NCBI GenBank assembly: GCA_026018925.1
Contig: JAKSZU010000011.1
Location: forward strand, 5,523,985-5,587,984
Direction: 5' to 3'
Origin: Tupaia tana
Lineage: Eukaryota; Chordata; Mammalia; Scandentia; Tupaiidae
Length of the DNA: 64,000 nucleotides
The notes under the pieces were generated by a model. It saw nothing but the letters and a program-made list of their open reading frames with translations, made no database searches and had not been told where the DNA came from. Numbering within the stretch: the stretch's first letter is position 1; the number at the start of each line of letters is the position of its first letter. Below are positions 58,425 to 64,000 of this stretch, piece after piece. The position numbers were made by a program, and so were the translations under genes.

Positions 58425-58770
58425 CACACTAGCTCTGCTTGCTGGAGGCTGAATTATGAGTAGAAAATCTTCATTTCTCCTGTTCCCTGAAAAATCTAGT
58501 TCCCAGTATCCATGAGGAGTCTGCTCAGAGAAGGGCTCAACTCTCCTGCCACACTAGCTCTGCTTGCTGGAGGCTGAATTATGAGTAGAAAATCTTCATT
58601 TCTCCTGTTCCCTGAAAAATCTAGTTCCCAGTATCCATGAAGAGTCTGCTCAGAGAAGGGCTCAACTCTCCTGCCACACTAGCTCTGCTTGCTGGAGGCT
58701 GAATTATGAGTAGAAAATCTTCATTTCTCCTGTTCCCTGAAAAATCTAGTTCCCAGTATCCATGAGGAGT
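58425..58770 (-). repeat. short 5' monomers of copy B
   Basis: Two complete 125-bp units (58425-58549, 58550-58674) and a partial one (58675-58770), all short form. Each joint reads 'agtgtg' followed by 'gcaggag' on the minus strand. The ORF1-proximal joint reads 'agtgtg' then 'cgatcac'. Confidence 0.93.
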
Positions 58771-58790
58771 CTCCCTCCTTTTGGGATTTT

Positions 58791-58866
58791 GGCATGCACA
58801 TACACGTACCTGGCATATGCAGTCATGTAGATCCAACTGCCTTAACCACCAGGCCACAGGCTGGGC
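58791..58866 (-). repeat. long-type SINE, right part, after LINE copy B
   Basis: 'ttggcatgcacatacacgtacctggc' to 'ccaccaggccacaggctgggcc'. Completes the SINE starting at 56225. Confidence 0.85.
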
Positions 58867-58867
58867 C

Positions 58868-59060
58868 ACAATTTTGAAGCATACACTATATTAACTAGAG
58901 TCATCATGATATCTAGAGTCACAATAAATCCCCCGAACTTATTTCTCCTAATTGAAATTGTGTATTCCTCGACCAGTATCTCCCCAATGCCCCCACCTCC
59001 CAGTCTCCACCTCCCAGTCTCTGGTAATACCATTCTATCCTGTATTTCTATAAACTCAAC
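58868..59060 (-). repeat. old LINE fragment, right part
   Basis: 'cactatattaactagagtcatcatg', 'cccccgaacttatttctcctaattgaaa', 'cccagtctctggtaataccattct' resemble an antisense L1-associated segment. Confidence 0.5.
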
Positions 59061-59324
59061 TTTTTTTTTTTTTTTTTTTTTGAGAGGTTTTTGCTATAGG
59101 GCGTGTGCACTTGCCAGAAAGACAGAGAGACAGAAAGCAAGAAATCACCCCCAGGGGGAGAGGGCCACACCGCAATCCCTTCTTCTCCATTCTCCTCTCA
59201 GGATCTTGGGTACGCATGCACATGCACCCGGCGTGAGTTTTTAAGCCACTGGGTCCAGGACTCTAACCACGGTTGACTACATGGGAGTCCAGCGACATAG
59301 CCATTACGCCAACTGCTGGTCCCG
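59061..59324 (-). repeat. long-type tRNA-derived SINE
   Basis: T-run, 'gagaggtttttgctatagggcg', head ending 'gccaactgctggtccc'. Confidence 0.94.
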
Positions 59325-59689
59325 TCCTCTGGTTATATCTTAGCATGTCTAGAATTTTAGTATCTTAGTGGCAAGACATCCTTTTATTATAAACACTGTA
59401 AAAGGAGGCTTAAACAGTTGTATAAAATGTTGAAAAAAGGTGATCAAGATTGGTCATTTAACTGTTTTGATGTAGTCTGCATTCATCTCAATTCTATCTT
59501 ATGTATATTGTGCCAATTAAACTTTGGAAGCAATAATTGTGCTACATTTTATTTTTGGAACATTTTGAAAATCAGCACTATAAGTGAAACAATGCTCATC
59601 TAATGTTGTTAAGAACAGAGTAAACAATCCAAAAGACCTTCTCATATATTATTACTTGATTAATCGTAAACATACCGCTAAAGCAATAA

Positions 59690-60275
59690 GGAGGAGGGAA
59701 AGATGGTCTTTCAATAAGTGATGTTGAATGAATAACACACTTGCATGAAAAATATCAATATTGCCGATCCTATGCATAAAAATAATTTTGGATGTGTCGT
59801 AGACATAAAAGTGAAAAGTAAAACAGTGGATAAGTGGGAGAAATGTAGGAAAATATGCTTATAATGTTGAGTTAGAAAAGTTAGTGACATAGCCATTACG
59901 CTAACTGCTGGTCTCAGAAAAATATTTCTTAAACTGGGCAGAAAAAGCATTAATAGTACAAGATAAATTATTCCCCATAAAAATTAACAACTTCATCAAA
60001 AGACCTAAGCAAAAAAGCAAACTAAAGCTAGAGAGATAATATGTATAATATGAACATCTAAGACCTTGTATCCACACTATAGAAAGAATCCTACAAATGA
60101 ACAAAAACAAAAACAAAATGAGCTACCAACTTAAAAAATAATAGGCAAAAATCTTGAACAGGTAATTCTGAAAAGAAGATCCTAAAAAAGTTAATAAGCA
60201 AATAAAAAGGAACTAAGCATCATTAGCCATTGATAAAATAGAAATTAATCTAGACCAAGATACCAGCACACACTA
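59690..60275 (+). pseudogene. L1 ORF2 3' fragment, decayed
   Basis: 'agatggtctttcaataagtgatgttgaa', 'aaaagacctaagc' and 'ggaactaagcatcattagccatt' follow the order of the L1 ORF2 C-terminal region. Frame broken many times; a SINE head fragment sits at 59886. Confidence 0.72.
59886..59915 (-). repeat. isolated 30-bp SINE head
   Basis: 'gacatagccattacgctaac' then 'tgctggtctc': exactly the first 30 or so bp of the long SINE in reverse, near-perfect, with no body or tail. Confidence 0.85.
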
Positions 60276-60279
60276 GAAC

Positions 60280-60421
60280 CAGGTTTTCGCACTTTACCAC
60301 TGCATTGAAACTGTTCTAGTCAAGGTGGCCCATGTCATCCCCACTCCCTAACACAATGGACACTCTGCAATGTTTATGTCATTTGAACCTGCTAGCCATC
60401 CTCCTCTTGAAATTCTTGCCT
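60280..60421 (+). repeat. possible L2/CR1-type RT fragment
   Basis: The plus frame near 60290 resembles an L2-like stretch (H-C-I-E-T-V-L-V-K-V, later H-P-P-L-E-I-L). Short and old. Confidence 0.4.
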
Positions 60422-60893
60422 TTGGGGCTGGCAGACGGCGTGGTGGATAAGGGTATTGGACTTCTACATGGCTGACTACAGTTCAAGTCCCAGACCTGGC
60501 AGCTAGGTTGCTCATTTTCTTTTTCTTTCTTTTTTTTTTGAGAGGTTTTTCACTATAGGGCGCGTGCACTCGCCAGACAGAGAGAGACAGAGAGACAGAA
60601 AGAGAGAAATCACCCCCCAGGGGGGATGGCCACGCTGCAATCCCTACTCCTCCATTCTCCTCTCAGGATCCTGGGCATGCACGCACATGTGCCTGGCATG
60701 AGTTTTAAGCCACCGGGTCTGGGATGTGAACTGCAGTCTTCTACATGGGAGTCCAGCGACATAGCCATTATACTAACTGCTGGTCCTGGTTGCTCATTTT
60801 CTCTCACTTTCTCTCTCTCACACACACACACTGTCCCTCTCTGGTCAAATAAAATACAATAAAGTTAAATAATTCTTTTTTTAAAAAAAGAAG
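60422..60893 (+). repeat. short-type SINE split by a long-type SINE
   Basis: Head 60422-60505; the CT tract and 'ctggtcaaataaaat' resume at 60803 after the insertion, whose TSD 'ggttgctcattttct' is at 60506-60520 and 60788-60802. Confidence 0.93.
60521..60787 (-). repeat. long-type SINE inserted in a short SINE
   Basis: Reversed complete copy, with the perfect 15-bp TSD given for its host. Confidence 0.96.
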
Positions 60894-61007
60894 CTTGGGC
60901 TTAAAAACACAGTGATCTGCTATATATGATAAATACATTTTTAAAAGTGATAATGGTTGAAAATAAAAAGGATAACAAGAAATATCAAGCAAATACAAAA
61001 AAAAAAT

Positions 61008-61278
61008 TTTTTTTTTGGAGAGGTTTTTTTTTTTCGCTATAGGGCGCGTGCGCTCGCCAGACAGACAGAGAGAGACATAGAGACAGAAAGCGAGAAATCA
61101 CCCCCCAGGGGGGATGGTCATGCCGCAATCCCTTCTCCTCCATTCTCCTCTCGGGATCTTGGGCACGCACGCACACGCGCCCGGCGTGAGTTGTAAGCCA
61201 CCGGGTCCGAGACGCGAACCGCGGTGGACTACGTGGGAGTCCAGCGACATAGCCATTACGCTAACTGCTGGTTCCCCC
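61008..61278 (-). repeat. long-type SINE, near consensus
   Basis: CpG-rich. An A7T8-like sequence lies on both sides. A second T-run interrupts 'gaggttttt...cgctatagg'. Confidence 0.95.
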
Positions 61279-61329
61279 AAAAAAATTTTTTTTAAATTCT
61301 TGCCTGTAAGACAGAAATGGGAGTCAGGT

Positions 61330-61471
61330 GTTGAAAATGTACATAGTGTTCTTAACTGGACTGCTATGAAGTGTATTCATGTAGGGAGAACTCACTTTAC
61401 AAGCTAAGTGATGTACAGTGATTGAATGTATAAAGTAAAATAAAATGTAAAAAAATATTTAACACAACAAA
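61330..61471 (+). mobile_element. very short 5'-truncated LINE insertion with 17-bp TSD
   Basis: 'agaaatgggagtcaggt' at 61313-61329 and 61472-61488 frames 142 bp ending in an A-rich tail. 'gttgaaaatgtacatag' and the tail wording resemble the 3' modules at 25.5-25.9 kb. Confidence 0.75.
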
Positions 61472-61488
61472 AGAAATGGGAGTCAGGT

Positions 61489-62299
61489 TTAAGTATGGTG
61501 AGGATTAGGAGGCAGAAAAGAGCAACTAACAGAGTTGGCACCACGCATGTCAACTGTTGATGTCAGGGCTTCTTAAGGGTAATATTTCAGAGTCTGACCC
61601 TCAAATTTTTCAGTCACAAAGCGGTATATTAACCATATCCAAAGAAGACAAGTCTCTTAAGTAATAGTTATAGTTCAATATTTAAGTCCCATCAGAAATG
61701 GTCATTTTAATCACAGTGTCAAATTATCCATTTAAAATGAGTACTCCCTTCCCAATAGTATTGTACATATTTATCCTGGCATTGAGGTATTCGATCTTCT
61801 TCCCCTAGCCTCCATTCAAGTGTAACTCATCATGTCTTATCCTTTACAGACATTAGATCCATGGCCTATTAAGGCCTCCTGGCACCAGGGCCACAATCTC
61901 TGGGTTCCCATTTTGACTCTAGGCTTCTTCTAGTATTCCCAAATCTTCCAAGCCCTTATTGATGAACTGGAGAGTTCTTGGCTGTACCCTTCTCTATATT
62001 TTACATATTAGGCCGTACACATACCTATCTTCCAAGATACTTACTCTGCCATGGTGACCTTTCCTTTGGTGTCATGTTAAAAGTGGGACTTCTTTCTGAG
62101 ATTTGTGTTCTTCTAGTCTACAGTCTGGTCACAAGTTCCAGGTATTCTTGATGCATTTTTCATTTATCTGAAATCTCCATCCCTTCCTCCAAATGAAACT
62201 CGGGGGGTGTGAGGAATGAAATACTGGGTAATTTCTTTGGAATCTATGTCTCATCAGAACCAATTCCTATGTTCTCATACCCATAAACATCCATTTCCC
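61489..62299. other. no gene recognised
   Basis: Unassigned DNA with no ORF of interest. Confidence 0.35.
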
Positions 62300-62350
62300 A
62301 CTACTATATACCCAGCACTGTGAGTGACACATAGTAGGTATCCAATAAAT
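62300..62350 (+). repeat. MIR or L2 3' terminus
   Basis: 'cagcactgtgagtgacacatagtaggtatccaataaat' is the common end of these old elements. Confidence 0.55.
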
Positions 62351-62379
62351 TGGCTTCACGAAAAAAAGGTTTTTCTTTT

Positions 62380-63320
62380 TTATGTAAATATTACATGACC
62401 ATTGCAAATAAAAACTTAAAAATTATAAGCACAGAAAATTAAGTTAAACAAACCAAAAAACCCCTGGTATTTCACCAAACCTGAAAAAGCAATTATTAAT
62501 TTTTTTGGAGACCATCCCTTCATTCCTCTCTCTCAAAAGTTCATAAATACATATTACAGACAGTTTTATGACATACATGAGACATATTTTTCTACTTTTA
62601 CAGTCCTCCCCCTCCCCCTTCCCTCCTATCAAGGCAATCAATATTACCAGTCTGATGTATATTCCTCCATACCTGTCTTCATGCACATATAATCACATAC
62701 AGACATACATACATAATACATGGTGTGACTATTATTTTAACAAAAATGAAATCTTGCATATATACAGTTCTGTTAAAAAGCAATTGTTTATCAAAACATT
62801 GTGGAAATACAATACAGTCAGTAAGTATAGCTATTCATTTAAAAAATTATTCTCATGCTGCTCCATAATATGGGTATATCACAATTCACCTAACCATTTC
62901 CCTATTAATAGGCATTCACTTTGTTTTCAGTTGGGGGATTTTTCTCCCTCTCCCGATAAGCAATACTTCAACAAATATCCTTATTGATCATTATTTTTAT
63001 ACATTGATATTGCTTTTATTTCTATGAGACAGATTCCCAAAAGTGAGATTGCTGGCTTAAAAGGTATACATATTTTACATTTTAAAACATATCTTGCTGG
63101 ATTGCTGGTGGAAATATACATTATACAACCTTTAAGAGTATGGAGTTTCCCCAAACCTGCTAGCAAAAGATCTCTTAATTTCTGCCAATTCCCTAAAGTA
63201 GAAGTTTCATCTTATTGGCCCTTTTATTTGCATTTCCCTGAGTATTATCTATGTTCAAAATCTTTTCATGGGTTAATGGCTCTTTGGAGTTGCTCTTTTA
63301 TAAAGAGCCATCCAGTCTAA
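62380..63320 (-). repeat. old L1 3' region, reverse
   Basis: 'ctccataatatgggtatatcacaattcacc', 'gcatttcactt'-type wording, 'aaaagtgagattgctgg' and 'gcccttttatttgcatttccctgag' match an antisense ancient L1 3' end. Confidence 0.6.
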
Positions 63321-63690
63321 ATGAATAAAAGATTTAAAATTTTTAAAACTTTATAAACAAATGTAGGATACTGTGTATAACCAAGAGATTAAGGAGACCC
63401 TTTAACTAATAAAGAGTAAATCAAGAACCTAAAAATATATATTTTACTATAAGCAACAAAATGATGTGACTTTACTGTATACAAAGGCATAAAGACAAAT
63501 GCTAGGTTAAGAAAAACATTTGCTGTGCAAATGACAAAACATTAGTATCTAAAATATATAAAAGCACCTCTGTATTTATAATGAAGGCAGTTTAAATAAA
63601 TAAAAATAGGCAAATATATGTATAGGCAATTAATTAGAGATAATTTCTAAATGAATAAAGTATGAGATACTTTCATCTGTCCATTATTTT
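63321..63690. other. AT-rich DNA, no gene recognised
   Basis: Probably the 3' flank of the zinc-finger gene entering from the right; possible old L1 wording. Confidence 0.35.
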
Positions 63691-63878
63691 TCCCTAGTGT
63701 GAATTTTCTTATAACTTCTGAGATCTGGCATGATTAAATGCTTTTCCACACTCATATTGTGTCTTTTTAGTGTGTATTTTTAGTGTGGATATATCCTGAA
63801 TATTTTCCCACATTCATAAAGCATAGTTCATAAGATTCTTCTTATGGAGTTAATATATGAATAAATTATTATTGTCCT
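63691..63878 (-). pseudogene. decayed finger relics after the second zinc-finger stop
   Basis: The minus strand keeps 'tatgagtgtggaaaagc' (YECGKA) and 'tatgaatgtggg', with stops between them. As in the left gene, fingers have eroded beyond the present stop. Confidence 0.75.

Positions 63879-64000
<122 letters not shown>

Larger units (their letters stand above)
56370..58770 (-). mobile_element. complete ORF1-only LINE (half-L1/HAL1-like), copy B
   Basis: A 2.4-kb reverse-strand element inserted in a SINE, with a perfect 20-bp duplication (56350-56369 and 58771-58790). Reading on its own strand: one partial and two full short monomers, an exact splice-like joint (58424/58425), a leader, intact ORF1, about 950 bp of 3' region and a poly(A) (T-run at 56370). 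By eye it differs from copy A by a few percent, so both are recent. It lacks every intron-like segment present in copy A. Confidence 0.95.

Overview
The window is nuclear DNA of a placental mammal. It holds an intron-containing KRAB/C2H2 zinc-finger gene, the tail of a second zinc-finger gene, a canonical tRNA-Trp gene, two CpG-rich promoter-like regions, processed ribosomal-protein pseudogenes, MaLR-type LTRs, L1/L2/MIR debris and about sixty tRNA-derived SINEs. The SINEs are in two size classes (about 160 bp and 260 bp) sharing a tRNA-like head. From memory they resemble the dermopteran (colugo) CYN/t-SINEs, and a 7SL-like relic fits Euarchontoglires. The species is an inference that I could not check.

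Layout. 2.6-7.5 kb: minus-strand KRAB zinc-finger gene, with exons for KRAB-A, KRAB-B and twelve fingers and matching splice phases. Its promoter is probably the CpG-rich block at 30.4-31.1 kb. 7.5-30 kb: intron-like DNA filled with SINEs, old L1 pieces, MaLR LTRs, an RPS19 retropseudogene and a TSD-flanked 0.9-kb composite retroelement. 31-45 kb: SINEs, a 7SL-like relic, an L2 piece and a complete 3.6-kb ORF1-only LINE (copy A). 45.4-45.9 kb: tRNA-Trp next to a second CpG-rich block. 46-56 kb: SINEs, a truncated U4 retropseudogene, an old ORF1-only LINE relic (copy C), an RPL31 retropseudogene and a small tandem repeat. 56.4-58.8 kb: second young ORF1-only LINE (copy B), with intact ORF1, inserted in a SINE. 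59-63.6 kb: L1/L2 pieces and SINEs. 63.7-64 kb: last finger and stop of another minus-strand zinc-finger gene, so the window lies in a zinc-finger gene neighbourhood.

Most interesting content. Copies A and B belong to one young half-L1 (HAL1-like) family: 5' tandem monomers, a 333-codon L1 ORF1, no ORF2, a shared 3' region and perfect target-site duplications. The 5' monomers exist in a long form (about 315 bp) and a short form (about 125 bp). The short form equals the long form with an exact GT...AG segment removed. In copy B the same donor is joined exactly to a second acceptor just upstream of ORF1. This reads as a retrotransposon whose promoter monomers act as serial exons, with splice products written back into the genome by retrotransposition. 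An ORF1-only element must borrow ORF2p from L1, so this is a non-autonomous system depending on trans-acting L1 and on host splicing.
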